A DNA stretch of 34,728 bases from an uncultured Clostridia bacterium (GCA_946411475.1 CAMKED010000010.1:1-34728); one strand, 5' to 3'; numbered from the stretch's first letter, positions 8,113-16,308 are shown. Numbers and translations: made by a program. The notes: generated from the sequence alone by a model not told the origin.

Positions 8113-9120
8113 CTATCCCCGAATTGCCTCTTCGAAGACAGCCTTCATGCCGCAGCCGTCGTCGTGGAAGCGGTGGTTTTGGGCCATATCATAGCCGGGG
8201 AGGTTGTTGCCCTCCACCAGGACAGGGCCGTCCGGCGTGATGCCGACGTCCCAGCCCACATAGCGCATGTGCGGCTCAACAAAGGCCGCCTCCTTGCAAA
8301 GCTCCACTGCCTCCCGGAAAAACGGGACGCGGAAGCCCGCGAAAACCTTACCGTTTTGGGGATGCGCGTCATAATAGGACACCGTTTTATCACAGAACAT
8401 TGGATGGGAGATGGTCCCGTCAGGGTCCAGCAGGGTGTACATGCCGCCGCTGGTGATGTTGTCCACATCCGTCTTGCCGTTGCCGATGCGGATCAGGGCG
8501 TAGAGGAACTTTGCCTCGTTGCGGTCATTCAAAATTGTGACGATCCGCAGGGTGTTCAGCGATCGGGCGCAGAGCGTATCCATTTCGGGATGCTGAACAA
8601 TAAGGTCCTCGGCCAGATGCATCTTGTTTTCCATCAGCTCGTCATAGAGCTTGCGATGATCCGGGTATTCAGACAGCCGGACCTTTTTCACACCGATGCC
8701 GCCAAAGGAGCGCGTCTGCTTGGCGAAAAAGACCTCTTTCCCGGCCAGGAATTCCTCGAAGCGCTCAAATCCATCTTCCAGATCCACAAAGGATCGGCCC
8801 AGGTACTTCTCAAAGCGGCGATTAAAGAGCAGCTTGTCGTCCAGAACCTCATAATAGGCGCGGTCATTGAGACGGCGGACCAACGCGATATTGTCGTTCA
8901 TGGTCACGAAGGTCTTCCGTTTGTCTTTCTTTTTATAGGCAAATCCGAAGGTCACGTATTCCAGATAGCCAACGCCATAGTGGAACATGCAGTAGACCAT
9001 GTCAAAAAACAGAACCACCCGCGATTTTCCGGTCTCTCGGTGGACCTGATTCAAATTGCCGAAGAAGCGTTTCAAACTCCCCGAGGCAACCCGGCGGAAA
9101 AACGTTGCAATCTTACGCAT
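8113..9120 (-). CDS. Sugar-transfer associated ATP-grasp protein
   Basis: A 335-residue protein that looks like the ATP-grasp family associated with sugar transfer and polysaccharide loci (ATPgrasp_ST type). The C-terminal part carries the ATP-grasp metal and substrate region GWDVGITPDGPVLVEGNNLPGYD, and a central NTLRIVTI strand. The basic N-terminus (RKIATFFRRVASGSLKRFFG) and hydrophobic FFDMVYCMFHYGVGYLEYV could touch the membrane. Members probably ligate a carboxylate to an amine or similar acceptor during capsule or exopolysaccharide formation, but the substrate is unknown. I placed the start at the ATG at 9120 (MRKIATFF), preceded by AAAGAG; the track's 22-residue extension encodes part of the leader stem-loop. 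It is monocistronic with its own promoter. Confidence 0.78.
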   Translation of the reverse strand: MRKIATFFRRVASGSLKRFFGNLNQVHRETGKSRVVLFFDMVYCMFHYGVGYLEYVTFGFAYKKKDKRKTFVTMNDNIALVRRLNDRAYYEVLDDKLLFNRRFEKYLGRSFVDLEDGFERFEEFLAGKEVFFAKQTRSFGGIGVKKVRLSEYPDHRKLYDELMENKMHLAEDLIVQHPEMDTLCARSLNTLRIVTILNDRNEAKFLYALIRIGNGKTDVDNITSGGMYTLLDPDGTISHPMFCDKTVSYYDAHPQNGKVFAGFRVPFFREAVELCKEAAFVEPHMRYVGWDVGITPDGPVLVEGNNLPGYDMAQNHRFHDDGCGMKAVFEEAIRG

Positions 9121-9142
9121 CGTATCATCTCTTTCATAGGGA

Positions 9143-9179
9143 AACGGCTGCCGGATGCTTTGGTCATCTGGCAGCCGTT
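9143..9179 (-). other. Long stem-loop at the 5' end of the ATP-grasp mRNA
   Basis: A 15-bp stem (AACGGCTGCCAGATG / CATCCGGCAGCCGTT, one G-U pair) with a 7-base loop, located exactly at the inferred transcription start (about 9179). The T run after it on the minus strand is short (TTT), so it may act either as terminator for the upstream small gene or as a 5' cap-like hairpin on the new transcript. Confidence 0.65.
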
Positions 9180-9185
9180 CAAACA

Positions 9186-9214
9186 ATTATAGCTTGGATT
9201 CGCGGCCGTGCCAA
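9186..9214 (-). promoter_or_regulatory. Sigma-A promoter of the ATP-grasp gene
   Basis: On the minus strand TTGGCA (9214-9209) and TATAAT (9191-9186) are 17 bases apart. It lies just after the stop of the small membrane protein gene, so the ATP-grasp gene is a separate transcription unit. Confidence 0.8.
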
Positions 9215-9215
9215 C

Positions 9216-9437
9216 TCAACGGCGGAGCAGCGGAGAATCCGGTTTTTTCGTCTGTGCTGCCCGGCGTTCTTTCTCTTTGCGAAGGAACACGACCAGATAA
9301 ACGGCATAAAAACCGCCGACGGCAAGCGTCATTCCGATCACGCTCTCATCGCCTGTCACAATAGAAAGCACCGCAGACAATACCACCAGGCAACCCACAA
9401 AGCCTGCGACAAAGCGCTGAAATCCTGCACCGCGCAT
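9216..9437 (-). CDS. Small two-helix membrane protein
   Basis: A 73-residue protein with two predicted transmembrane segments (about 8-28 and 35-52: FVAGFVGCLVVLSAVLSIV and GMTLAVGGFYAVYLVVF) followed by a strongly basic tail (RKEKERRAAQTKK). I do not recognise a family. The ATG begins 3 bases after the stop of the phosphohexomutase gene on the same strand, so it is likely translated by reinitiation; there is no clear ribosome binding site. The hydrophobic pattern and tight packing favour a real gene over a chance ORF. Confidence 0.6.
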   Translation of the reverse strand: MRGAGFQRFVAGFVGCLVVLSAVLSIVTGDESVIGMTLAVGGFYAVYLVVFLRKEKERRAAQTKKPDSPLLRR

Positions 9438-9440
9438 GGC

Positions 9441-11144
9441 TCAGGCAGGCAAGAAGCCGGACATAGCTTCCCTGAATTGTGCCATAAGCGCGTTGGCCTC
9501 GTCCCAGGTCGCGCCGACAGCGGTGTAATACAGCTTGATTTTGGGCTCCGTGCCGGATGGACGGAGGATGATCTTGCCTTTCTCCCCAAGCTCCAGCGTA
9601 AAGACGTTGGATTTGGGAAGACCGGTTTTCTCTTCCTTGCCGCACTTCAAGCATTTCCGAACGCCGCTCAAGTAGTCCACCGTAGCAGTGACCTTGCAGC
9701 CTGCCACCTCAGCGGGACAGTTCTCGCGGATGTTGCTCATGAAGGCCTTGGAGATCTCGCCTGCCGAGACGCCCTGAAGCTCCACGCTCTGAACGTAGGC
9801 GGCGTAGCAGCCGAACTGCCGGTAGAGCGCGTCCATATAGTCGGCCAGGTTCATGCCGTTCTCCTTGGCGTAGGCAGCGGCCTCGCAGACCAGCATAGTT
9901 GCAACCACGGCGTCCTTATCACGGGCGTAACTGCCTTTGAGATAGCCGCAACTCTCCTCAAAGCCAAAGACGAAGCGGTCCTCCTGTCCCAGCTCCTCGA
10001 GGCGAAGGATCTCGCCGCCGATATACTTGAAGCCGGTCAGGACGTTCAGCATTTTTACATTGTAGGCCTCGGCGATCTTGTCCGCCATCGGTGTGGAGAC
10101 AATGGACTTGACGGCCTCGGCGCCTTCGGGCAGGTCGCCCTTCTCGGTGCGCATGCGAAGAATATAGTCCAGCAGGACACAGCCGAGTTCATTGCCGCTG
10201 AGCTTGCGGAATTCTCCGTTGACCGGCACCGCAATCGCCACGCGGTCCGCATCGGGATCGGTGCCGATGATCAGATCGGGATGGACCTCACGAGCCAGCT
10301 TGTAGCACTCGTTCAGCGCGGCATCCGTCTCTGGATTGGGGTAGGTGCAGGTCTTGAAGTCGCCGTCCGGTTTCTCCTGCATGCTGACGACGTCCGCCTT
10401 GACGCCGATGCGCCGGAACAGCTCCCGCACGGGCTTATTTCCCGTGCCGCACAGCGGCGTATAGAGGACGTGAAGGCCGGTGCGCTTGACCCGCTCCAGA
10501 TCCAGTCCCTCCTGCATGACCCGGTCGCAGTAGGCCGACCAGAGAGACAGGGGAATATCTTCGATCATCCCCTCGGTTTTGAGCGTATCAAAGCTCTTCT
10601 CAGGCAGGACGAACCAGGGCGTATTTTGGATTTCACGGTACACGATGGCTGCAGGCTCGTCTGTCATCTGGCAGCCGTCCTCGCCGTAGCACTTGATACC
10701 GTTGTACATGCCCGCGTTGTGGGACGCAGTGACCATGATGCCGACGCCGCAGTGCAGCTCACGCACCGCAAAAGAAAGCATCGGCGTGGGCGCAAGCTCG
10801 TGATAGACGTGGACGTGGATGCCGGTCTCCGCCAAAGCCGCAGCGCAGATTTCCGCGTAAAGTCTGGAATTGTGGCGGCTGTCATAGCCGATGGCGCAGC
10901 GCTTGGGCAGATCGGTGCCGTTCAGCCACTTGGCAACGCCCTGCGCGGTACGGCGGACGGTAAACTCATTCAGGCGGTTGCATCCAAGGCCCATGATGCC
11001 GCGGATCCCCGCAGTTCCGAAAGTCAACTCTGCGCCGAAGCATTCCTTCAACGCCTGATCGTTTCCCTGCATTGCCTGAAGCATGTCGCGATAGGAAACA
11101 GGAGCATTCTCCAACCAGTATTTGTACTGAGCCTGATAATCCAT
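9441..11144 (-). CDS. Phosphoglucomutase/phosphomannomutase (alpha-D-phosphohexomutase)
   Basis: A 567-residue enzyme interconverting hexose 1- and 6-phosphates, giving glucose-1-phosphate for cell-wall polymers and glycolipids. The four family signatures are present. TASHNAGMYNGIK (about residue 140) holds the phosphoserine; the usual TASHNP proline is Ala. GTDPDADRVAI is the metal loop, FGFEESCGYL the sugar loop and RPSGTEPKIKLY the phosphate site. The length and motifs fit the PgcA-like class of Firmicutes. I moved the start to the ATG at 11144 (MDYQAQYKYW) because AGGAGGG lies 5 bases upstream; the track begins 10 codons earlier without a good site. It ends 3 bases before the small membrane protein gene. 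Confidence 0.94.
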   Translation of the reverse strand: MDYQAQYKYWLENAPVSYRDMLQAMQGNDQALKECFGAELTFGTAGIRGIMGLGCNRLNEFTVRRTAQGVAKWLNGTDLPKRCAIGYDSRHNSRLYAEICAAALAETGIHVHVYHELAPTPMLSFAVRELHCGVGIMVTASHNAGMYNGIKCYGEDGCQMTDEPAAIVYREIQNTPWFVLPEKSFDTLKTEGMIEDIPLSLWSAYCDRVMQEGLDLERVKRTGLHVLYTPLCGTGNKPVRELFRRIGVKADVVSMQEKPDGDFKTCTYPNPETDAALNECYKLAREVHPDLIIGTDPDADRVAIAVPVNGEFRKLSGNELGCVLLDYILRMRTEKGDLPEGAEAVKSIVSTPMADKIAEAYNVKMLNVLTGFKYIGGEILRLEELGQEDRFVFGFEESCGYLKGSYARDKDAVVATMLVCEAAAYAKENGMNLADYMDALYRQFGCYAAYVQSVELQGVSAGEISKAFMSNIRENCPAEVAGCKVTATVDYLSGVRKCLKCGKEEKTGLPKSNVFTLELGEKGKIILRPSGTEPKIKLYYTAVGATWDEANALMAQFREAMSGFLPA

Positions 11145-11206
11145 TTTGCCCTCCTGTTCATCAAAAGAATTCAAAAAAGTTCGGTCCGTGCCATGCGCTG
11201 CGTTGC

Positions 11207-11785
11207 TTATCTGCGCTCCAATTTCGGCATGGAAGCAGTGGCTTTCCCCTTGCTCTGGGAGCCAACCAGCGCATTGAATTTGGAGCGGGACTCTCTGACT
11301 TCATTCAGTGCCTCGGAGATTGCCTGCTCGGTCTGTTTCAGGGCGTCGTCTACGTACTGATTGGTAACGCCCTTCAGTTCGCGGATCCGATCCTGCGCAG
11401 CCTGTACGGTAGCGTTGGCCTCGTCCTTTGCTGCCTTCACTGTCGCCTCAGCTTCCTCCTTTGCGGCTTTCAGCATGGCGTTGGATTCCTCCTGCGCCTG
11501 CTTGTAGATCTCGTTCTCGGAGACGAGCTGACGGGCCTGTGCCTGGGCCTGCTTTAGAATGTTTTCTGCCTCACGCTTGGCATTGTTGATTACCTCGCTG
11601 CGGGACTCCACAATGGTCTTGGCCTGCTTGAGTTCGCCGGGAAGCATGTTGCTGAATTCGTCCAACATATCAAGGACGCGGTCACGTTCCACGATGCATT
11701 TATCAGAACTCAGAGGCATGCTCCGTGCGTCCTGAATCATCTCGTACAGCGTGCTGATGATTTCTTCAATCCCGTTTTCATTCAT
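11207..11785 (-). CDS. Coiled-coil protein, DivIVA/ATPase-like, function unknown
   Basis: A 192-residue hydrophilic protein. From about residue 50 to 165 it is a nearly continuous coiled coil rich in Ala, Glu, Lys and Gln (KREAENILKQAQAQARQLV, KAAKEEAEATVKAAKDEANA). The region has the 11-residue rhythm seen in V-ATPase peripheral-stalk and DivIVA-like proteins. Similar clostridial proteins are often annotated simply as ATPase, without an ATP site; none is visible here. The N-terminus (MNENGIEEIISTLYEMIQDA) looks like a short globular or dimerisation segment. Its ATG has AGGAGG upstream. It sits 23 bases after rsmD, in the place where many genomes carry coaD. A role in cell division or as a scaffold is only a guess. 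Confidence 0.75.
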   Translation of the reverse strand: MNENGIEEIISTLYEMIQDARSMPLSSDKCIVERDRVLDMLDEFSNMLPGELKQAKTIVESRSEVINNAKREAENILKQAQAQARQLVSENEIYKQAQEESNAMLKAAKEEAEATVKAAKDEANATVQAAQDRIRELKGVTNQYVDDALKQTEQAISEALNEVRESRSKFNALVGSQSKGKATASMPKLERR

Positions 11786-11808
11786 GGTTGTTTCCTCCTG
11801 TTTCTGTC

Positions 11809-12360
11809 TTAAGACAAGGCGGCTGCCCGATATACAGTAATACCCGTTTTCCCGTATCGGTAGTCCTTTGCGCGGGAAAACCCGCTGTAATTGTCCGGCA
11901 AAGCCTTATCCGCAGGTCTTTCGCATATTATTATACCACCGGATTTCAGGATGTCAATTTCTGAAATCCGTTTTAGCGCGTTTTCCAGGAATTTCTCGCG
12001 GTAAGGCGGGTCGAGAAAGATCAGGTCGAACTTTCCTTTCGCCCGATTCAGATATTCCATATAATCCGCGCAGATTACCTCCGCGGAATCTGCCAGTTTG
12101 GTCTTTTCCAGGTTTTGACGGATGATGGAAACGGATTCTTTACTCTGGTCCACAATAACGGCCTCCGCAGCGCCGCGGCTCAACGCTTCAATGGCAAGCT
12201 GGCCGCTGCCCCCGAAGAGGTCCAGAACCCTGCGGCCCTCTACCTCAAACTGGATGATATTGAATACGGCTTCCTTGACCCGATCGGAAGTGGGTCTGGT
12301 ATCCAGCCCGTCCCGGCTCAAAAGCGGAACGGAACGAGCCTTGCCGGCGATCACTCTCAT
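11809..12360 (-). CDS. rsmD: 16S rRNA (guanine(966)-N(2))-methyltransferase
   Basis: A 183-residue SAM-dependent methyltransferase that modifies G966 of 16S rRNA during small-subunit assembly. MRVIAGKARSVPL and RPTSDRVKEAVFNI are typical of the RsmD N-terminus. LDLFGGSGQLAIEALSRGA is the SAM-binding loop and LIFLDPPY the catalytic N6/N2-methylase motif. Length is normal. GGGGAGG lies 7 bases before the ATG, which overlaps the stop of uvrC by 4 bases (ATGA). Confidence 0.96.
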   Translation of the reverse strand: MRVIAGKARSVPLLSRDGLDTRPTSDRVKEAVFNIIQFEVEGRRVLDLFGGSGQLAIEALSRGAAEAVIVDQSKESVSIIRQNLEKTKLADSAEVICADYMEYLNRAKGKFDLIFLDPPYREKFLENALKRISEIDILKSGGIIICERPADKALPDNYSGFSRAKDYRYGKTGITVYRAAALS

Positions 12361-14180
12361 TTTGATTCCTCCCCACGGAAATATTGATAGACTGCCGCAG
12401 CGGCGTCTCTCGGCAGGACGCTGCCAAGCTCCTGGACTGTGGCTGAACGGATGGCGGAGACGGTATGGAAGCGTTTGAGCAGCTCCTCCCGCCGTTTCGC
12501 GCCGATACCGGGGATCTGTTCCAGGACGCTGCCCTTGACGCGCTTGCTCCGCAGTTTCCGGTGGTAGCTGATCGCGAATCGGTGGGTCTCCTCCTGAATG
12601 GTTCCGATCAGTGCAAACACGCTCTGCTGCCCGGAAATGCCGATCTCCTCCCCCTCCGGCGTCACAAGCGCACGGGTGCGATGGCGGTCGTCCTTGACCA
12701 TGCCGTAGATGGGAATGGTGATGCCCATGGGCGTAAGCTCTTCCAGAACCGCTTTGGCATGATTTACGCCGCCATCGATCAACAGCAGATCCGGCGCGGT
12801 CTCAAAGCCCTTGTCGCCTGCCAGGAAATGGGTAAAGCGGCGACGCAGGACCTGTCGCATGGAGGCGTAATCGTCCTGATCGTCCAGGCCTTCTAACTTG
12901 AAGTGCCGGTAGCCGGAGCGCAGGGGCTTTCCGTCAGCAAAGACGACCATGGAAGCCACGATGTCCGTGCCGGAAATATTGGAGATATCATAGGATTCCA
13001 TTCTGCGTGGCTGCGTATCCGTTTTTAACATCTGCCGGAGCAATTCCATCGTGCCGCGAAGCTTTTCTTCCCGGCTGGTGATCCGCTGCGCCTCCTCCTG
13101 CGCGTTGCGAACGGCCGCCTCCACGAGGCGGATACCGTCGCCGCGCTGCGGGACGCGGATGTACACCCGCTTATTCAGCGTTTGGCTCAGAAGCTCGGAG
13201 AACAGTTCTGCATCCTCCATTTCCACCGGCAGCAGGATCTGCTTCGGCGCCGCCCCGCGGCTCATATAATACTGCTTGGTCAGCGAGGAAACAGCCTCCG
13301 CCGGGTCGTCCGCCAAGGGCAGGATCTCGTATTCCTTGTCCACAAGATTGCCGTCCACGTAGTGCAAAACCGCAAAACAGCCCTTGGCCTCAGTCTGCGC
13401 GTAGCCGATGGCGTCGGTATCCGCCATGCGGCCCGCAGTGACAAGCTGCTTCTGCCCCAGCGCCTCGATGGCGTTCATGCGATCCCGAAGCTGGGCCGCC
13501 TTCTCGAATTCGAGGGCTTCGGAAGCAGCCAGCATTTTTTCCCGCAGCGCGGCAGCCACGGGCTTGTAGCTGCCGGAGAGCAGGCTCTCCACCTGGGAGA
13601 TGCGCTCCCGGTATTCCGCCTGATCCGGCGTTCCGCGGCACCAGCCCTCACAGTTTCCCATCTGGAAGTTCAGACAGGGCCGCTCCTTGCCGACGTCGCG
13701 TGGAAACTGCTTGCCGCAGCCGGGCAGCTTGAAGGTCAGGCGAAGCGTGTCGATAACCTTCTGGGTCAGATAGCGTCCACCAAAGGGGCCGTAGTATCTG
13801 GCTCCGTCCTCCAGGACCCTGGAGGCCAGCGCCATCGTCGGGTAGGGCTCCGAGGGATCCAGCCGAAGGTAGGGAAAGCCCTTGTCGTCCTTCAAAAGAA
13901 TGTTGAACTTTGGCATATAGCGCTTGATGAGACTGCATTCGAGGATCAGCGCTTCAAACTCCGAGGCAGCGATGATCACGTCAAAGTGATCCACCTTGGA
14001 GACCATGAGCCGTGTTTTCGGCGTGTGCGCGGCGGAATCGATAAAATATTGACTCACCCGGTTTTTCAGCTTTTTGGCCTTGCCGACGTAGATCACTTCG
14101 CCCGCCTTATTCTGCATCAGGTAGACCCCCGGCGAAAGCGGCAGAGACAGGGCCTTTTCTTTTAATTCGGCTTTCGTCAC
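12357..14180 (-). CDS. uvrC: Excinuclease ABC subunit C
   Basis: UvrC makes both incisions in nucleotide excision repair together with UvrAB. The protein has 607 residues. The N-terminal GIY-YIG nuclease is seen as GVYLMQNKAGEVIYVGKAKK. A cysteine-containing linker (CEGWC) and a UVR domain (LEFEKAAQLRDRMNAIE, about residue 205) follow. The RNase H-like second nuclease (ESYDISNISGTDIVASMVVF, LLIDGG) and a C-terminal helix-hairpin-helix pair (IPGIGAKRREELLKRF) complete it. I placed the start at the GTG at 14180 (MTKAELKEK), with GGGAGG 8 bases upstream; the track's GTG at 14189 overlaps the ribosome binding site itself. It lies downstream of the HPr-like gene and overlaps rsmD. Confidence 0.96.
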   Translation of the reverse strand: MTKAELKEKALSLPLSPGVYLMQNKAGEVIYVGKAKKLKNRVSQYFIDSAAHTPKTRLMVSKVDHFDVIIAASEFEALILECSLIKRYMPKFNILLKDDKGFPYLRLDPSEPYPTMALASRVLEDGARYYGPFGGRYLTQKVIDTLRLTFKLPGCGKQFPRDVGKERPCLNFQMGNCEGWCRGTPDQAEYRERISQVESLLSGSYKPVAAALREKMLAASEALEFEKAAQLRDRMNAIEALGQKQLVTAGRMADTDAIGYAQTEAKGCFAVLHYVDGNLVDKEYEILPLADDPAEAVSSLTKQYYMSRGAAPKQILLPVEMEDAELFSELLSQTLNKRVYIRVPQRGDGIRLVEAAVRNAQEEAQRITSREEKLRGTMELLRQMLKTDTQPRRMESYDISNISGTDIVASMVVFADGKPLRSGYRHFKLEGLDDQDDYASMRQVLRRRFTHFLAGDKGFETAPDLLLIDGGVNHAKAVLEELTPMGITIPIYGMVKDDRHRTRALVTPEGEEIGISGQQSVFALIGTIQEETHRFAISYHRKLRSKRVKGSVLEQIPGIGAKRREELLKRFHTVSAIRSATVQELGSVLPRDAAAAVYQYFRGEESK

Positions 14181-14204
14181 GGATCTCACCTCCCGGATAG
14201 AGCT

Positions 14205-14236
14205 TGCCCCAAAGACCGGATCCGGCCTTTGGGGCA
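14205..14236. other. Intergenic stem-loop between the HPr-like gene and uvrC
   Basis: A 10-bp stem (TGCCCCAAAG / CTTTGGGGCA) enclosing an inner CCGG-AT-CCGG palindrome, directly after the HPr-like stop. On the minus strand it is not followed by a T run, so it is more likely a processing or partial attenuation hairpin than a full terminator. Confidence 0.5.
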
Positions 14237-14243
14237 GTTTGCG

Positions 14244-14504
14244 TCAGAACAGATCTTCGTCAAGCATTGCAGCAAGCGTTTGGACGGCCTTCTCCTCATC
14301 GGAGCCCTCTGCGGAGAGGGTCACTTCCGTGCCGGTCACGATCGCCATGGACAGCACGCCGAGAAGGCTCTTGGCGTTGATCTTGCGGTCGTCTGCTTCA
14401 ATCCAGATGCTGGACCGGAAATCATTGGCCTTCTGGATGAAGTAGGTCGCCTGCTTATTGTGCAAACCGGAAGCACACTTTACAACTTTCGTAACTTTGA
14501 ACAT
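14244..14504 (-). CDS. HPr-family phosphocarrier-like protein
   Basis: An 86-residue HPr fold protein. The phosphorylatable histidine is present (His15 in SGLHNKQAT), as is the regulatory serine region (Ser46 in INAKSLLGVLSMA) that HPr kinase uses for carbon catabolite control. The residues around the histidine differ from the classic GLHARPA: Arg17 is Lys and Pro18 is Gln, which may alter phosphotransfer from enzyme I. No other PTS gene is nearby. It could be a full HPr, a Crh-like regulator or a specialised paralogue. The start at 14504 is set by GAGGTGA 4 bases upstream; the track's longer N-terminus covers the leader hairpin. It heads the uvrC-rsmD gene run. Confidence 0.9.
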   Translation of the reverse strand: MFKVTKVVKCASGLHNKQATYFIQKANDFRSSIWIEADDRKINAKSLLGVLSMAIVTGTEVTLSAEGSDEEKAVQTLAAMLDEDLF

Positions 14505-14518
14505 GTCGTCACCTCGCG

Positions 14519-14543
14519 AATGGGGGGTGTTCACACACCCATT
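14519..14543 (-). other. Stem-loop in the HPr mRNA leader
   Basis: The core is GGGTGT-GTGA-ACACCC on the minus strand, a perfect 6-bp stem with a GNRA-type tetraloop. An alternative pairs the flanking AATGGG with CCCATT, leaving a bulge. It sits a few bases after the inferred start (about 14549) and shortly before the ribosome binding site. Confidence 0.5.
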
Positions 14544-14555
14544 TAAAACAAGGTA

Positions 14556-14584
14556 ACTATACACAGTTCCGACGGAAATGTCAA
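14556..14584 (-). promoter_or_regulatory. Sigma-A promoter of the HPr-uvrC run
   Basis: Perfect TTGACA (14584-14579) and TATAGT (14561-14556) on the minus strand with a 17-base spacer. It lies in the AT-rich gap after the NTF2-like gene. Confidence 0.85.
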
Positions 14585-14604
14585 GCTTTATCTGAAAAAA
14601 ATAA

Positions 14605-14991
14605 TCAGATTCCCGTTCCGTTCAGCGCGGAACCGATTTTGAGCTTTTTTCTCCATTCTGGGGCAGGACCGTCGTCGGACCAGTATTCGGTCAAATGCGT
14701 AATCAGGCCGTTCTTCACTTGCAGAAAGCTGACGCAATGGAACGAGGGGCCGCCTGTTTTGGGCCAGACCTTCGCGGCCAGGATGGTCTGCTCTCCTGCC
14801 GAAACGACGCGTTCGATCTTCCCCGTCCAGTCCCCCGGATATTCGCAGTTCACCCGGACGTATTCCTCTACGGTAAAACGCTCGTTGGTGCAGGGCCAGT
14901 CGATCACGGCGTCAGGGGAAAAGCACTTGCGCAGGGCCTCCGGCTCCTGGGCCAGCACGGCTGAAAAGAACTGTGATGGGAACGCATTCAT
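14605..14991 (-). CDS. NTF2-like/SnoaL-type small protein
   Basis: A 128-residue protein of the nuclear transport factor 2-like superfamily. The order of features fits: an N-terminal helix (SQFFSAVLAQEPEALRKCFSPDAVIDW), a central region with TVEEYVRVNCEYPGDW, and the final strands (FHCVSFLQVKNGLITHLTEYWSDDG). Such proteins act as small hydrolases, isomerases or ligand carriers; nothing here fixes the substrate. The ATG starts directly after the stop of the HEAT-like gene (TAGATG), with AGAGG 8 bases upstream, so the two are cotranscribed. Confidence 0.8.
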   Translation of the reverse strand: MNAFPSQFFSAVLAQEPEALRKCFSPDAVIDWPCTNERFTVEEYVRVNCEYPGDWTGKIERVVSAGEQTILAAKVWPKTGGPSFHCVSFLQVKNGLITHLTEYWSDDGPAPEWRKKLKIGSALNGTGI

Positions 14992-16308
14992 CTACCGAAC
15001 CTCTTTTCTTTCCCTTCTTCTTGCGTGGAGTGCGGCATGCGCCCGGATCTCGTCGTAGCTGTCGTACATCTGCTCCTCCCACATTTCAGGCGTAAGCATG
15101 TGATAACGGCCCATCCATCGGGCGGCATTTTCCCGACAGCAGGAGCAAAGCGTTGTTTCGTATATCAGCGGCAGCAGCGATTTCGGCGGATTTTTGAGAT
15201 CGGGCGTTCTGTCGAACAGGTGAAGGACAGTCAAATGTATTCCGTGCCAGTTTGATTTGCATGTGTAATCAATGTGGAGTTTCTTGATCCAAGGGTAGAG
15301 CTTCGACACATCCTCCGGCAGGCAGTTTTTCACCGCAACAGGCAGCCAATCCTCCGGGGACTGCTCCAAATGCTCCCAGGCAAATTGCCGAACGGCCGGA
15401 TGCCGGATCTCACTCAACGCCTCGATGGCAGACTCCCGGAGCGCGGGATCCTTTGATTCCGCGTCTGCCAGGATAGGCGTTGGGTTCAGGGGATAGGGGC
15501 AAGCGTGAAAGGCCTCCAGGGCGGCCGCCCTGGCTTCCGGCTCTGCGGTACTCAGATAGGTCTCCGCATATTGCTTGATTAACTCCGGATGGTGCTTCAA
15601 AAAGAGAGACAGGCGACGTCCTTTCAACTCACTGACCCGTATCTCCGGCGGCTGCCAGTTTTCCTGCCGCTCAGTCGCCTCCCGTTTCCGGACGTCGCAG
15701 GCACGGAACCAGGCGGTCAGTTCGGGGCTTCGAGCCGCCTGCTTTCGCAGCCGGCTGTTGAAGCCGCGGGGTCGGCTTTCATACAGCCACGCAAAATCGC
15801 TGTTGTCGCAAAGCTTGCTTTCCAGATAGTAAGCGCCCAAATCCGCCGCAATCTTGTGATAATTGTCCTCCTTCCAGGCAAGCGCAAGACAAACATGTTC
15901 CAGCTCGTCCCGTGTTGCGTCCCTCCTCCAGCTATGTTTCCGGAAGCCTCGGAGCAGGGCAAAGAGTTCTGCGTACTTCTCCCACAGGGCGCATTCTGCC
16001 GCCGTGTCTCCGTCCTGGGCAAACAAGCTCAGCAACTCGGAAAAGCAACAGATGTCCCAGCCCCAATCGGGGCGCTTTCGGCGCAGTTTCTCCACAATCA
16101 CGTCCCGAAAGGCAGCACGATCCTCATAGCAGCAGACAAGCTGATAAACGTACCAAGTCCGGGCTCCCTCACATTGGGTATCAAAGGCCAGGTTCCGCCC
16201 GCAGGCCCATAGCACCAGATCCCGGTATCGCTCCGGGTTTTCCCGGACCGCCAGGATCCCCCGCCCCAATCCACGTTGAATGGCGTATTTGACCTGTTTC
16301 TCTGTCAC
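14992..16308 (-). CDS. HEAT-repeat-like protein of unknown function
   Basis: A 438-residue soluble protein with helical repeat character. The clearest HEAT-like units lie at about 260-345 (PEARAAALEAFHACP, DPALRESAIEALSEIRHPAVRQFAWEHLEQ). The N-terminal half is rich in Trp, Cys and Arg (WACGRNLAF, WGWDICCFSELLSLF), and a CSCCREN cluster lies near the C-terminus. I do not recognise a named family; a protein-protein interaction scaffold is the modest inference. It begins with GTG, six bases after GGAGG. It follows mutS2 and is joined end to end with the NTF2-like gene. Confidence 0.75.
   Translation of the reverse strand: MTEKQVKYAIQRGLGRGILAVRENPERYRDLVLWACGRNLAFDTQCEGARTWYVYQLVCCYEDRAAFRDVIVEKLRRKRPDWGWDICCFSELLSLFAQDGDTAAECALWEKYAELFALLRGFRKHSWRRDATRDELEHVCLALAWKEDNYHKIAADLGAYYLESKLCDNSDFAWLYESRPRGFNSRLRKQAARSPELTAWFRACDVRKREATERQENWQPPEIRVSELKGRRLSLFLKHHPELIKQYAETYLSTAEPEARAAALEAFHACPYPLNPTPILADAESKDPALRESAIEALSEIRHPAVRQFAWEHLEQSPEDWLPVAVKNCLPEDVSKLYPWIKKLHIDYTCKSNWHGIHLTVLHLFDRTPDLKNPPKSLLPLIYETTLCSCCRENAARWMGRYHMLTPEMWEEQMYDSYDEIRAHAALHARRRERKEVR

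Noticed and set aside
9105-11360. 751-residue plus-strand ORF
   Set aside because: It is antisense to the phosphohexomutase and neighbouring genes, whose motifs are clear. It has no ribosome site and reads as low-order sequence; it stays open because the sense genes avoid TTA, CTA and TCA codons.
14595-14633. Possible terminator after the NTF2-like gene (GTTCCG/CGGAAC stem, then a T run on the minus strand)
   Set aside because: The stem is only 6 bp and the T run begins more than 10 bases after it, so it does not meet the usual intrinsic terminator layout.
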